DNA from: CAYUCJ01 sp049282265
GTDB taxonomy: Bacteria; Desulfobacterota; DSM-4660; Desulfatiglandales; Desulfatiglandaceae
DNA: 50,938 bases
Assembly: GCA_049282265.1 (NCBI GenBank)
Contig: JBAPTR010000278.1
Span: 1 to 50,938, forward strand
Direction: 5' to 3'
Shown: positions 35,412 to 45,112 of the stretch, in pieces
Layout: every line of letters begins with the position of its first letter
How positions within the stretch are numbered: the stretch's first letter is position 1
The notes under the pieces: generated by a model
Seen by the model: the letters and a program-made list of their open reading frames with translations, nothing else
Databases searched by the model: none
What the model was told of the DNA's origin: nothing
Position numbers and translations under genes: made by a program

Positions 35412-36377
35412 ATGATGAAAGCGATTCGCGTCGGTGAATTCGGCGACCCGGAGACCATGGAACTGGAAGAGATCCCTGATCTCATGCCGGGCCCGGGTGA
35501 AGTCGTGGTCCGGGTGCACGCGGCCGGTGTCAACCCGGTGGATACCTATATCCGGTCGGGAACCTATCACATCAAGCCGGTCCTGCCCTACACGCCGGGG
35601 ATGGATGGTGCGGGTATCGTCGAATCCGTGGGCGAACAGGTGGATGGCCTGGCTGCAGGTGATCGTGTCTACGTGAGCGGATCCCTCACCGGGACCTACG
35701 CGGAACAGGCCCAGTGCACGGCGAACCGGGTGCATCCCCTGCCTGATCATGTTTCTTTCGCCCAGGGTGCCGCGCTCAACGTCCCCTATACGGCCGCATG
35801 CTACGCCCTCTTCCATCGTGCCGGGGCATTGCCCGGAGAAACGGTGCTTATCAATGGCGCCACCGGGGGCGTGGGTCTTGCCGGGGTCCAGTTTGCCGTG
35901 GCTTCCGGTATGACCGTGATTGGGACAGGAGGGACCGAAAGAGGAAGGGAACTGGTGCTCGAACAGGGCGCGAAACATGTCTTTGACCACCACGATCCGG
36001 ACTATCAAAGAAAAATCTTGGATCTCACGGGCGGGAGAGGCGTCGATGTAATCTTGGAGATGCTCGCCAACGTCAACCTGGGCGAAGACCTTAAGATGCT
36101 GGCCCGTGACGGGCGGGTAGTCGTCATCGGCAGCCGGGGACCCGTGGAGATCAACCCCCGTGACGCGCTGGTACGAAACGCGGCTATCCTGGGCATGCTG
36201 GTGATGAACGCCTCCGACAATGAGCGGTCAAAAATCCATGCCGCCATCCACGAAGGGCTCAAAATCGGCGCACTGCGTCCCGTGGTGGGAAAGGAACTGC
36301 CCCTCGCCGAGGCCCCGGGGGCCCACCGCTCCGTCATGGAACCGGGCACGTTCGGGAAGATCGTGCTTATCACTTAG
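35412..36377 (+). CDS. NADPH:quinone oxidoreductase, zeta-crystallin type
   Basis: A 321-residue zinc-free medium-chain dehydrogenase/reductase. The N domain has AAGVNPVDTYIRSG, PGMDGAGIVESVG and AAGDRVYV. The nucleotide domain has INGATGGVGLAGVQFA, with the AxxGxxG-type fingerprint of NADPH-using quinone reductases, and GRVVVIGSRG. Zinc ligands of alcohol dehydrogenases are absent, which supports quinone or enone reduction. AGGGGAGGG precedes ATG 35412 (a second ATG follows directly). The expected product reduces quinones or enals in the cytoplasm. The divergent neighbour is an ADP-ribosylglycohydrolase-fold protein. Confidence 0.9.
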   Translation: MMKAIRVGEFGDPETMELEEIPDLMPGPGEVVVRVHAAGVNPVDTYIRSGTYHIKPVLPYTPGMDGAGIVESVGEQVDGLAAGDRVYVSGSLTGTYAEQAQCTANRVHPLPDHVSFAQGAALNVPYTAACYALFHRAGALPGETVLINGATGGVGLAGVQFAVASGMTVIGTGGTERGRELVLEQGAKHVFDHHDPDYQRKILDLTGGRGVDVILEMLANVNLGEDLKMLARDGRVVVIGSRGPVEINPRDALVRNAAILGMLVMNASDNERSKIHAAIHEGLKIGALRPVVGKELPLAEAPGAHRSVMEPGTFGKIVLIT

Positions 36378-36401
36378 GGAATGTCATACGCTTAATACCG
36401 C

Positions 36402-36430
36402 GGTGGCATTTTTTCCATTATGCCGCCTTT
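36402..36430 (+). terminator. Weak hairpin after the oxidoreductase gene
   Basis: GGTGGCAT (36402-36409) pairs with ATGCCGCC (36420-36427) with one G-T pair, followed by three T. It lies 25 bases after the stop, between convergent genes. Confidence 0.35.
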
Positions 36431-36517
36431 CGCTCCGTCAAATCTCAACAGCCATGGATACGGCCTAAAGCGTGAATAAAATTAGTGCAGCAGTATCACG
36501 GTACTGTGGAAAGCCAT

Positions 36518-38653
36518 CTAAAACGCCATCCCTACACTGAAGTGAAGGACAAACGAATCTTCACCGCGTTCAGAATCCCGATCCGGGTTGAACGCGAAAT
36601 CCAGTCGAGCCGATCCTATTGGCAGGAGGTATTGAAACCCGAAACCGACCCCGGGGCGGAAATCCTTGAAATAGTCACTGAAGGTGTCTGAAAGGATATC
36701 CGAGCGACGGTCGTAGGCCGGTTTGCCGAGTTCCTGTCGTGAGCGGTTGGGGGCAACGTTGCCGTAGTCGAAAAACAACGTGCCCACAAAATTCCCCACG
36801 AGCCGCTGGCGCAGCTCAATGTTGAAGACGTTGAACGCCAGCCCGCCGACGGGACTACCGGAAGCATCCTTGGGCCCCAACTCGAATTCCTTGAAGCTGC
36901 GGACCGTGTTTTCCCCGCCGTTGAAAAAGCGCTCGGCCAGGGGCACGAAAACCTGCCCAGATCCCGGTAAAATGAGTCCTGTGCTATACCGGACACCCAG
37001 TATGGTATTCTTTGCCAATCGGAAGAAGTGACGGGTGCCCCCAGTCAGGCGTGTGAAAGCGACATTTCCTCCCAGTGCCGAATCGGCGTGCTCGGCTGAA
37101 ATGAAGCTCCGCAGCCCCGACGTTGGAAAGAACAGGTCATCCCGGTTATCATAGGTGATCTGCGCTTTGACGCTGCCCAGGTTGTAGTGGTCGTCGGATA
37201 CCTCCGATGGATCCGTGCCCGAGAGCCTTGTGATCCGGAAGCCGTAGCCGCCCGTCGCCATGAGCTGGTCGGTGAGGCTTTTGGTAAAGAGCAGGGAAAC
37301 CCCATAATCGGTCCTGGTAAAGGAGGGTTCCTCCCTGCGGTGGTAATAAACCGGCATGGTCGCCGTGATGTCTTTTCCAACAAACGAACGGTCTGTCAGA
37401 CTGACATTGGCCGCCCTGTCCTTGATGGAACCCTTGATCTCGGACCCGAATACGATCCCTCTGCCGAAGAGGTTCTTCTCCTTGAAACCGACCTTGCAGC
37501 GTAAGCTTTCGTAGGACCCCCAGCCGGGTTCAACGGACACCTCCTTGGCCATGGACTCCGTGACCGTGACCTGTAAAATCCGTCTGTCCCCCACATCGGT
37601 CTTGGCCAAATCGAGATTAACCCTGGAGAAAAGGCCGGTCTTGTAAAGTTCCCTGAAGCTCTCCTGAATTTTCGCGGCATCGTAGCGATCCCCAGGGCGC
37701 AGCCGCAAGTGCTCTTTGATGAAGGATGTGCGGGTGCGCTCGTTGCCTCTGACCTTAACGCCGGAAATGGTGACCAGCGGGCCGCTGCTGATGGTCACAA
37801 GGAGGGTCGTGTCTCCCCGGGGGCCGGGCCCCCTTACCTCGACCTCTACCCGGACGTCCGGATACCCGAGGTTGCCGTAGGTGTCCAGGACACGGCTCCG
37901 AAGGCCCTGTTTGCGGCGGGGAAAGTAGGATTTCCCTATGAGCTCGCTGCGCGCTGCACGCAAAGCCTTTTCGGCGCCGGGGGGGATATCACCTGCAAAG
38001 GTGACCTCCTGAATGAGGTATCGCGTTCCCTCATGGATGGGGACCGTGATGGTGACCCGGGCCCTGTCCGGGGAAAATTCAGTTTGAGGTTTTCCAACGA
38101 CCACATCCATATAGCCATGCTCCCGATAGAAATCCCGAATTCTGGATAGGCTGCTATCGACCTCCGAGCGAACGAAAAACAGCTCCCCCCGGCCGAGGAG
38201 GCCCATGGTCCTCTGTTCGAAAAATGGTTCCAGTTCACGAGACTTGAATGCCGAATTTCCCCGGAATCGAATTTCTCCAATCCGCACTCGAGGACCCTCG
38301 GTGATGATAAAGGTTGCGGTCGGTTTGTCCGCGACCCGTTCGATGCGATAATCCACCGAAGCAAAGGCGTAGCCCGCTTTGTGGTAGGCCAGTTCCATCT
38401 GAAACGCGGCGTCATCGGCGTCGGCCCGCCGTCCTCCGTCGGTTTTGAAAGCGGCCAGTTCTCTGTCCGAGGCCTTCCTCAGATCCGCAGAGGAGATGGA
38501 TGTGTTGCCTTCAAAGCGGATCGCCGAAACCACATTCTCCTGCCCGGCCGGTGGGGGTTTCGTGGGCCGAGTGCCCGCGGGCAGAGCCCAAACGGGCATC
38601 AGGACGATCAGAAGGACGGCTGCGGTTTTCAGGGTGAGGGTACGTGTCTGCAT
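36518..38653 (-). CDS. tamA: Omp85-family outer-membrane assembly protein (TamA-like)
   Basis: 711 residues. A signal peptide (LKTAAVLLIVLMPVWALPAG) is followed by POTRA repeats starting near VSAIRFEGNTSISS, VRIGEIRFRGNSAFKS, LIQEVTFAGD and ISGVKVRGNERTRTS. That is four recognisable POTRA units, against three in E. coli TamA and five in BamA. The C-terminal half is the surface-antigen beta barrel with an RFFNGGENTVRSF motif and a terminal phenylalanine (SVGMAF), as needed for barrel insertion. It lies nine bases after tamB, with AGGA before ATG 38653. The pair should form a translocation and assembly complex spanning the envelope. BamA is the alternative, but the tamB partner favours TamA. 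Confidence 0.88.
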   Translation of the reverse strand: MQTRTLTLKTAAVLLIVLMPVWALPAGTRPTKPPPAGQENVVSAIRFEGNTSISSADLRKASDRELAAFKTDGGRRADADDAAFQMELAYHKAGYAFASVDYRIERVADKPTATFIITEGPRVRIGEIRFRGNSAFKSRELEPFFEQRTMGLLGRGELFFVRSEVDSSLSRIRDFYREHGYMDVVVGKPQTEFSPDRARVTITVPIHEGTRYLIQEVTFAGDIPPGAEKALRAARSELIGKSYFPRRKQGLRSRVLDTYGNLGYPDVRVEVEVRGPGPRGDTTLLVTISSGPLVTISGVKVRGNERTRTSFIKEHLRLRPGDRYDAAKIQESFRELYKTGLFSRVNLDLAKTDVGDRRILQVTVTESMAKEVSVEPGWGSYESLRCKVGFKEKNLFGRGIVFGSEIKGSIKDRAANVSLTDRSFVGKDITATMPVYYHRREEPSFTRTDYGVSLLFTKSLTDQLMATGGYGFRITRLSGTDPSEVSDDHYNLGSVKAQITYDNRDDLFFPTSGLRSFISAEHADSALGGNVAFTRLTGGTRHFFRLAKNTILGVRYSTGLILPGSGQVFVPLAERFFNGGENTVRSFKEFELGPKDASGSPVGGLAFNVFNIELRQRLVGNFVGTLFFDYGNVAPNRSRQELGKPAYDRRSDILSDTFSDYFKDFRPGVGFGFQYLLPIGSARLDFAFNPDRDSERGEDSFVLHFSVGMAF

Positions 38654-38662
38654 TGAAGGGTC

Positions 38663-41600
38663 CTATTTAAATCGGAACACGAGTTTGATGCCTGTGTTGT
38701 AGCTGTCGAAGACGTCCTTTTCTCCCACGAGATAGAGGGTGTCGTTGTGCCATATCACCCCTCTGGCCAGACGAAACTGGGCATCGATGGTTTCCTCGCC
38801 GGCCCGTGTAACCCCACGGCCGATATCCACATCCAACCGGTTGAGCACACTCTCTTTGGAGTCGACATCCTTTTGCTGTAACCAGCGGTCCAGAAAATCC
38901 CTCCCGAGATATACGGCGATGTTCATGCCCGCACCTTCTCTGGGCGAACGCCCGCCCACGGATTTCGGCGGCTGTCCCGTGAGCATGAGGAGGAGGAGGT
39001 CGTTGTTGGATAACGGCGGATTGGATGTCAGGGTCACCACAGGGTTGTCCAAAGGCCCCTTGATGAGCACGCTGATGTTGTATCCGAGCAGGGTTGAGGT
39101 GCCACTCATGTCGAGCTCCGGTCGATCCGGGGCGTTCTCGAGGAAGCGGATCACGCCCGATTCGATTGTGAGCCGTCCGGCGGGCAGGCGAATTCCGGTC
39201 GGGTCCACATAGACCACACCTTTAAGCACAGGGGTCTCGCCTGAACCCCGGAGGGACAAATCCGGCCGCAACGCCCCGCGGGCCAAATTGTTTTGGATAA
39301 TAAACGGATTTTTCGACGTGAGCCGGACGTTGAATTGCATGGCCTTGAAGGGAGCCTCTGTCAGGGAGAAAAGACGAAAACCGCTGGCGCTCTTGGATCT
39401 TCCCAATCCTTTCAGGGGTGCCATGAGGTCCAGATTCTTCACGATTCGGCCGTCGGTGAGGGCCACCGTGCCGCTTGTTTCAAGTCGTGAAAGGGGGCCA
39501 TGCACGGAGAGATCTGTATCTGCCCGTATCTTCAGCTCCTCATCGCGGTAAAGAAGCAGGTTTTCACCCTGGAGCCGGAGATCCACCTCTGCGCGCCCCC
39601 GGGCATCCCTTTGCACATGACCGGAAACTCGAAAGGGGGCGCCGCCCAACTCGCCTGTCATGGATTGCACCCAGATGCCGTGCAAGGTGGCTTGGCATTC
39701 GATGTTCAATGCGGAGAGCGGAGGAACAGCCATTGCCGAAGCCAGTTCTCCGTCGGTCAGCCGAATGTCGGCTTTAAGGTCCGGCTCCAACACAGGGCCC
39801 TGAATGCGGATTCGGGCCTCCAGGCGGCCGGCGGTCCGCCGGACACCCTCAATGCCTCTCGCCAACCAGCGCACATCGGGAAGGGTCAGATGGCCCTCCA
39901 GCGCCACTTCTCCTGCCAGCCCGGGGTGGTCCACCAGCCTCGGCAGGGAGGGCAGCCCGGACCATTGCCCCTTTCCCTCCAGGGTAAGGCCGGAGGAATG
40001 TGCCCGGAGGGTACGAAGCACCATCAGGCCGTCCTGAATGGTCACCTCCCCGCTGAGCTCCAGGGGGCCGGGAGGCAGCGGCCAGATCTTTTCGGACAGT
40101 TCAATGCCCCTCCCCTGAAATCGGAAAGAGCCGGCGGGCCTCTCCCATGTCCCGGCCATTTCCAGCTCCCCGGTTACCTGCCCTGCAGCAACAATCTCCC
40201 GAGGCATCAAAAAACGGAGTGTTCTCAGATCCATCACATCGGCCCTGGCGCGTATCTCCAGATTTCCGGAAGCAAAAAGGGTTTTTCCAAAAAGGTCCAG
40301 GGGCAGCGTTCCCTCGGCGGTGAAGTTCTGACCTTCTTTACTCCTCCAGTCAAACTGCCGAATGAGAAGGTCGTCCCTTTCATAGGACACATCGAATTGC
40401 CCGGAGAGTGAAACGGGAAAGGCCGTCCCACCCAGACGTTCCACGCGACCGGCGGCTTGAATCACGGGCTGCGCCATGGTCCCCCTCAGGCGAATGCGAG
40501 CCTGGAGTCCTTCAAATTCGACCTTGTTACCCACCCATGCCTCCAGCCACCCCTTGCCCGTCAGTCCGGCCACCTCGAGTGTGAGGTCCGAAGCGCCCCG
40601 GGGGCTGTAAACACCCTCCAGCCGCACAGTGCCCATTGTCCCTTCCAGCACGACACCCTGGATGGTTACGGCCCCTTTCCTTGAGAGCCGGACCCGTCCA
40701 CCTTTTCTCATGCTCAGCGATGTACCATTCCGAGCGAGGGAGAGCGCTGCCAGATCCACATCCCAAAAAGCGTCTTCAGGACCCCGTTTTACGGTCGCCG
40801 TGCCTTGGAGTGTGGTTCCGTTGGACCATTGGACTCCCTCCACCTGGATCTCCATTTTTCGCCCGGAACTGCGGGCCTCCACATGTCCGCTCTCCAGATG
40901 GACCCCCTGGTAGTGAAAACCGCCCACGGACAGGTCGAGGCGGCCCTCCGGCTCCCTCACAGGGCCGGACGCAATCAGCTTGGCCTTGATCCTTCCGCTC
41001 GCGCTCGATCGCTCGGGAAGGAGACCCTCGGTGTAGGCGTTTAGATCGTCCAACGAAAGGTACAATTCCGTCGGCCCCAGCTCCTCGGACGATAGATCAT
41101 ACGACCCTTGGAGCGTCAGCCTGTCGTCTCCGAAGCGAATCTCCAGGGACGCCGCCTCCAGCCTGTTTCCCTCCTTGGAGAGGTGGGCCATGAGCCGCCC
41201 TCCCCTCCGTTTCCCCATGCCGATGTTTGTCCCCTTGAGGGAGCCGGTCCCGTCGGGGCTCGCCACAAGACCATGCAAGGCCAGCGTGCCTTCCAATTCT
41301 CCTTTGAAGACCGGCCGCGTTCGATCCCCGGCAAGAAGCCGAGGGAGAAACTCATGGGTAATTGCAGCCAGATCCCGGATGGAAAAATCCAGCCGGACCC
41401 CTTCAAGGCGCCCATCTCCGAGGTGAAGGATACCCCGGCCGGCGATTCGATCCCCGCCGCGGGTCACCACAAGGGAGTCGACAAGGACCTCCCGGGCGTC
41501 CGCCGCGGCCTGAATGGTGCAATCACCCAGGAGGAGGCCCCGGTAGGAAATGCCGCGCCCATGGAGGTTGACTTTGCCGCTCGGTGCACCGAGCGATCCC

Positions 41601-43072
41601 CTCACATGGACATCGCCCTTCAGGGATCCTGTCATCGCCGGGAGGCCAAACACACGGGCAACCGAATCAAGGGCCCCCACATCGAGGTCGAGGGCCGCAC
41701 GAACCGGTGCATCGGACCAGGGTCCCCCTTTTCCCGGAATGGCCAATTCCATATTATCGATGCGGATGGTGCCGTCCCCGATGGACAGGCGCCCTCTGGA
41801 GACCGTCAGGACACCGCCCCTTGCGGTACCATCCAACGCAAGTCGGTGGGCGGGGACCCGCGCGAGGTCCAAGGCGATACCCCCTTTCGCGAGCCTGAGC
41901 AGGGCGGGAATGTCTCCGGAGGTCAGTGAGACGTGGCCGACCACCGCGTTCGCAATATCCCGGGGGTTTCCTTCCCGTATCACCTGAAACGGAACGGCTG
42001 CATCCCTCAGACTGAGCTGCGTCCCTCCGGAGAGGAAATCGAGGGTGTCAACCCTCAGGGTCCCCTGGTGGACCCCGGCACGGAGATGGATATGCTCGAT
42101 CCGGGCGCCCCGAAATGCCCCATCCGCTATTCGCAACTCAAGATCGGTCGCCAGATCCTGAAAACGCCCCCACGGGAGTTCCAGGTCTGCTTTCAGATCC
42201 AGGGCGCCCCGGACCTCGCCGCCCGGAATATGGAAAAGCGTACAGAGAGGGGAGAGTTCCAGATGCTCCGTCTTCAAATGTACATTGAGCGTATCTTCCT
42301 TCAAAACCCCTTCGGCCTCGGCCCTTCCCCCGGCCAGGTGAAGATGGACACTGAAGGGAAACGCCTTTCCCTCGCCGCCCAGTCCCAATTGGCCCTGCGC
42401 GGACAATCCACCCTTGCCAAGATCCAGGCGGGTGAGGGTCAGTGCCTTGGGCCCGTAGATCATTTCCGCCGCGATGGACGTGGCCCCCTCTTTCAGGGGT
42501 GGGTATTTCCATCGACATTCCGGCACCTCCAGAGTGAGAGCGACGGCTGCCCCGTCGCGACGGCGGGTTTCCAGGGCAACACCCTTGAAATCCATCTCGT
42601 ATCCGGAACCAAGGATGCGGACCGTCGTATCCCGGATACGGATCCGGGGCAAGGACGCCGGAGTGGGAACAAAGCGGGGTTCGTTGGATTTCGCAGATTT
42701 GCTCCCCCGGGTCAAATCCACGTCCAAAGCGGCCCCTTCCAGCTGGATAGTGGTCCCGGCCAGGAAGGCCTTGACGCCCCCCGAGAGCGACGCCAGGGAA
42801 TAGGAAAGATGCAGACGCTTCACGTCTATGGAAACCAGGGGCCCGGTTTCGCTCGGATGGAGGGTGGCGACATCGGTAAGCGTAAGATTGCCTGTGTAGG
42901 AACCGCTGATTTCACCGATTCGGAGGCGGATCCCAAACCGGGTCTCGACGGTTTCGGCAAGAAATGCGGCAAGACGGGGTGCGATGACGGTGCCGCGGAA
43001 CAGGTACAGCGTCAACAGCAGGAACGCGATTAGCAAGAGGATGGCGGATGTCCATGTCAGGACACGTTTCAC
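38663..43072 (-). CDS. tamB: TamB-like translocation and assembly module protein
   Basis: 1469 residues with an N-terminal membrane anchor (about residues 5-27) and a very long, beta-repetitive periplasmic body typical of AsmA/TamB lipid-transfer-type proteins. The C-terminal TamB (DUF490) domain is seen in GSGETPVLKGVVYVDPTGI, the NPPLSNNDLLLLMLTGQPP segment and the ending GIKLVFRFK. E. coli TamB is 1259 residues, so this one is longer. GTG 43072 is the start, after AAGGGAGGG. It is the first gene of the tamB-tamA operon. The protein is expected to bridge inner and outer membranes and bind TamA POTRA domains. Confidence 0.9.
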   Translation of the reverse strand: MKRVLTWTSAILLLIAFLLLTLYLFRGTVIAPRLAAFLAETVETRFGIRLRIGEISGSYTGNLTLTDVATLHPSETGPLVSIDVKRLHLSYSLASLSGGVKAFLAGTTIQLEGAALDVDLTRGSKSAKSNEPRFVPTPASLPRIRIRDTTVRILGSGYEMDFKGVALETRRRDGAAVALTLEVPECRWKYPPLKEGATSIAAEMIYGPKALTLTRLDLGKGGLSAQGQLGLGGEGKAFPFSVHLHLAGGRAEAEGVLKEDTLNVHLKTEHLELSPLCTLFHIPGGEVRGALDLKADLELPWGRFQDLATDLELRIADGAFRGARIEHIHLRAGVHQGTLRVDTLDFLSGGTQLSLRDAAVPFQVIREGNPRDIANAVVGHVSLTSGDIPALLRLAKGGIALDLARVPAHRLALDGTARGGVLTVSRGRLSIGDGTIRIDNMELAIPGKGGPWSDAPVRAALDLDVGALDSVARVFGLPAMTGSLKGDVHVRGSLGAPSGKVNLHGRGISYRGLLLGDCTIQAAADAREVLVDSLVVTRGGDRIAGRGILHLGDGRLEGVRLDFSIRDLAAITHEFLPRLLAGDRTRPVFKGELEGTLALHGLVASPDGTGSLKGTNIGMGKRRGGRLMAHLSKEGNRLEAASLEIRFGDDRLTLQGSYDLSSEELGPTELYLSLDDLNAYTEGLLPERSSASGRIKAKLIASGPVREPEGRLDLSVGGFHYQGVHLESGHVEARSSGRKMEIQVEGVQWSNGTTLQGTATVKRGPEDAFWDVDLAALSLARNGTSLSMRKGGRVRLSRKGAVTIQGVVLEGTMGTVRLEGVYSPRGASDLTLEVAGLTGKGWLEAWVGNKVEFEGLQARIRLRGTMAQPVIQAAGRVERLGGTAFPVSLSGQFDVSYERDDLLIRQFDWRSKEGQNFTAEGTLPLDLFGKTLFASGNLEIRARADVMDLRTLRFLMPREIVAAGQVTGELEMAGTWERPAGSFRFQGRGIELSEKIWPLPPGPLELSGEVTIQDGLMVLRTLRAHSSGLTLEGKGQWSGLPSLPRLVDHPGLAGEVALEGHLTLPDVRWLARGIEGVRRTAGRLEARIRIQGPVLEPDLKADIRLTDGELASAMAVPPLSALNIECQATLHGIWVQSMTGELGGAPFRVSGHVQRDARGRAEVDLRLQGENLLLYRDEELKIRADTDLSVHGPLSRLETSGTVALTDGRIVKNLDLMAPLKGLGRSKSASGFRLFSLTEAPFKAMQFNVRLTSKNPFIIQNNLARGALRPDLSLRGSGETPVLKGVVYVDPTGIRLPAGRLTIESGVIRFLENAPDRPELDMSGTSTLLGYNISVLIKGPLDNPVVTLTSNPPLSNNDLLLLMLTGQPPKSVGGRSPREGAGMNIAVYLGRDFLDRWLQQKDVDSKESVLNRLDVDIGRGVTRAGEETIDAQFRLARGVIWHNDTLYLVGEKDVFDSYNTGIKLVFRFK

Positions 43073-43158
43073 AATAGACCCTCCCTTGAATACCCTCTTT
43101 GATTCGCATCCTTTGTCATGTCAAAAGAATTTCAAAGCCCGTCTTATGGCTCACCCCG

Positions 43159-43623
43159 TTACACTGAGATGATCTTAACTTTTTCTTCCGCTTGTTTTGC
43201 AAGCCGGGGATCATCAGCAAGCGTGATGTCAGCCAGGCCGTTTACCACATCCTGAACGAGTCCCTGTGAACCGAATCCAATAGCCAGGCCCAGGATAAAC
43301 GCACTGGCAAGGTATGCCTTTAGCGAAACCCCGAACTCACTCAGGATGAGGCCAAGCGCACTGAAATAGATCAAGAAAACGAGGGCACTCGTTGTGAGAC
43401 TACTGATCGTTCTTGACTTGGAAAGCTTTGCGCTAACCTGCGAGGACATCCACTTATTACTGATTCGACGAACCAAAATAACCATCAAATGTAACGCCAC
43501 CATGATGGCGGCGATTATGAAGATCCGCAGGGGGGTGCTTAAGGCGTTCATGAGCTTGGATAGGTACACGTACACGGAAAAACCTCTGTTGCACAGCAGG
43601 ATAAGAAAAGGACCTTTTATCAA
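43159..43623 (-). pseudogene. MscS-like mechanosensitive channel, C-terminally truncated
   Basis: Two or three hydrophobic segments are followed by the MscS pore helix pattern GVSLKAYLASAFILGLAIGFGSQ and LVQDVVNGL. Right there, where the beta domain should begin, the frame continues with an unrelated charged tail (ADITLADDPRLAKQAEEK) and stops. The beta and carboxyl domains that hold the heptamer together are missing. TTG 43623 opens the frame five bases after the universal stress gene stop; ATG 43551 (MNALSTPLRIF) is a better start. It may be a decayed gene joined to foreign sequence, or a minimal pore protein. Confidence 0.65.
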
Positions 43624-43627
43624 GTCA

Positions 43628-44062
43628 TCATCTTTTAATAATTAGAACCGGACTTTTGCATTTTCTGGAAACTTTTTCGGAAACAGAACCAAGAAAGATC
43701 TCCTCTAAATTGCTTTTCCCATGAGATCCTATTACGATCACCGAGACATTTTCTTTTTCTTCAGCCTTTAGAATTTCTCTCAGTGGAATCCCTATTTGAA
43801 TCATTGCTTTTACTTTAAGACCACTTTTCTTCAATTCATTTTCTATGACCTCTACATCCTGTCTTGCATCTTCCATTATCCTTTGCTCTATTTTCATCGA
43901 ATTCAGAGATGCATACTGCTCGACAGCCTGCATTCCCCGTTGATCGATGACATGCAGGAGGATGACCGTCTCGGATCCGCCTTCTCTCAGTTGCTTGATG
44001 TAGGCTATGGCCTTCTTTGAAACATCTGAAAAATCGGTTGGATACAATATCTTCTTGAACAT
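43628..44062 (-). CDS. Universal stress protein (UspA family)
   Basis: About 144 residues from ATG 44062 (MFKKILYPTDFSDVS), chosen because AAGGAG lies seven bases upstream; the frame extends to 44179, but that part overlaps the upstream gene. Typical Usp fold: VILLHVIDQRG, VIVIGSHGKSNLEEIFLGSVSEKV and SPVLIIKR. The ATP-binding pattern G-x2-G-x9-G-S is intact, so it is probably an ATP-binding stress protein. It sits between a DUF502 membrane protein and an MscS-like fragment on the same strand, which may form an envelope-stress group. Confidence 0.9.
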   Translation of the reverse strand: MFKKILYPTDFSDVSKKAIAYIKQLREGGSETVILLHVIDQRGMQAVEQYASLNSMKIEQRIMEDARQDVEVIENELKKSGLKVKAMIQIGIPLREILKAEEKENVSVIVIGSHGKSNLEEIFLGSVSEKVSRKCKSPVLIIKR

Positions 44063-44094
44063 CCCCAGGCTCCTTATCTTTTGAGGGTTGACGT

Positions 44095-44733
44095 TTACTC
44101 CAAGCTTGATGAGACCGTTCCCGTTTTTGAGGTCCTGTTGGCATAGGCATCGATCAGAAATGCGGATCCCACCCCACAACTGATGACGGACCGCATGGCC
44201 TTTTCGACCGAAATATCAACATGATGGACATACTGGGCTTTCAGATGGAAGACGCCCCCGGATGTGGGATTCGGTCCCGTCGGGACAAAGACCGTATAAC
44301 TGCCGTCCGGGTGAGAATCTGTGACAAAAGCCGTCATTAGAGTGTCATTCTCAAAAATCTGAACCAGAGCCACCGAAGAAAAGGGGGTTTTTTTCTTATC
44401 GAAAAACGGCATCACAATCTCCTTGATCATGGTATAGCCCGGAAAGACCTTCAAGATATGATTTTCAAGATTTTTCTGAACAAACAGCCCCACCTTGGTC
44501 TTTACAACAATGCCCAGAATAAAACAGATTGCCAGGATGATGCATATAACCAAAATGTTGGCCACAAACTCCTGGATCTGCGACTTGACCATTACCAGCT
44601 GGGTCAGCGGCCGGATGATCTGAGTGACCAGACCAAATGTCCATTTGAAAACAGAAAGCAAGATGGCCGCCGGCAGGATGACGGCCACGCCGCCAAGAAT
44701 GGTTGTTTTGATAAAAGTATTGATTTTTTTCAT
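44095..44733 (-). CDS. DUF502 family membrane protein
   Basis: 212 residues with two clear hydrophobic segments (TTILGGVAVILPAAILLSVF and ILVICIILAICFILGIVV). Conserved DUF502 motifs follow: FPGYTMIKEIVMPF, FVPTGPNPTSGGVFHL and SVEKAMRSVISCGVG. The family is widespread in bacteria and related to plant COV proteins; its biochemical role is unknown. It is expected in the inner membrane. The start ATG is at 44733. The universal stress protein gene begins 32 bases after its stop, so co-transcription is likely. Confidence 0.88.
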   Translation of the reverse strand: MKKINTFIKTTILGGVAVILPAAILLSVFKWTFGLVTQIIRPLTQLVMVKSQIQEFVANILVICIILAICFILGIVVKTKVGLFVQKNLENHILKVFPGYTMIKEIVMPFFDKKKTPFSSVALVQIFENDTLMTAFVTDSHPDGSYTVFVPTGPNPTSGGVFHLKAQYVHHVDISVEKAMRSVISCGVGSAFLIDAYANRTSKTGTVSSSLE

Positions 44734-44813
44734 CGGTTTCTACTCCACCTGAAAATGCATGCACACTCAAACCAAATATAGAATACCGTTCCACAAAAAT
44801 ATACAACAAAATG

Positions 44814-45088
44814 TCAGCAATTTCCGGTTAAGTTATTGCATGTAATCAGTATGTAAATAAAAGTGATCTGCTCTGCGGATAGATCATAACGACTTGAGGC
44901 AACCCAGTATTTGGTGCCATCCACGGTATATCCAACCACTCTGAGAGGCTTTTTGGTCTGATTGACCCCGGGTGTGCCCAGTAGAACAATCGCATCATAG
45001 AAGATGCTACTGTCCGGGTTGATTTCTTTGGTTTCTATGCAGGTTTTCTTTGTACCGGCTTTGATGCGGCATACAAAATTATTTATGG
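44814..45088 (-). pseudogene. IS4-type transposase remnant
   Basis: Reading the minus strand from about 45088 gives INNFVCRIKAGTKKTC, then FYDAIVLLGTPG, KKPLRVVGYTVDGTKYWV and SSRYDLSAEQITFIY, then a stop at 44816-44814. This is the central DDE part of IS4-family transposases, just before the YKLRW-like segment with the catalytic glutamate. There is no start codon and no terminal repeat is visible. It is a short leftover of an insertion sequence in the gap between DUF502 and DUF3820. The rest of the gap (44734-44813) holds nothing recognised. Confidence 0.72.
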
Positions 45089-45112
45089 ACGTTATCCACT
45101 ATCCACGGGCGA

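Noticed and set aside
41933..43033. Plus-strand 366-codon frame and others opposite tamB
   Set aside because: They are antisense to the conserved TamB frame and show no ribosome site or motif.
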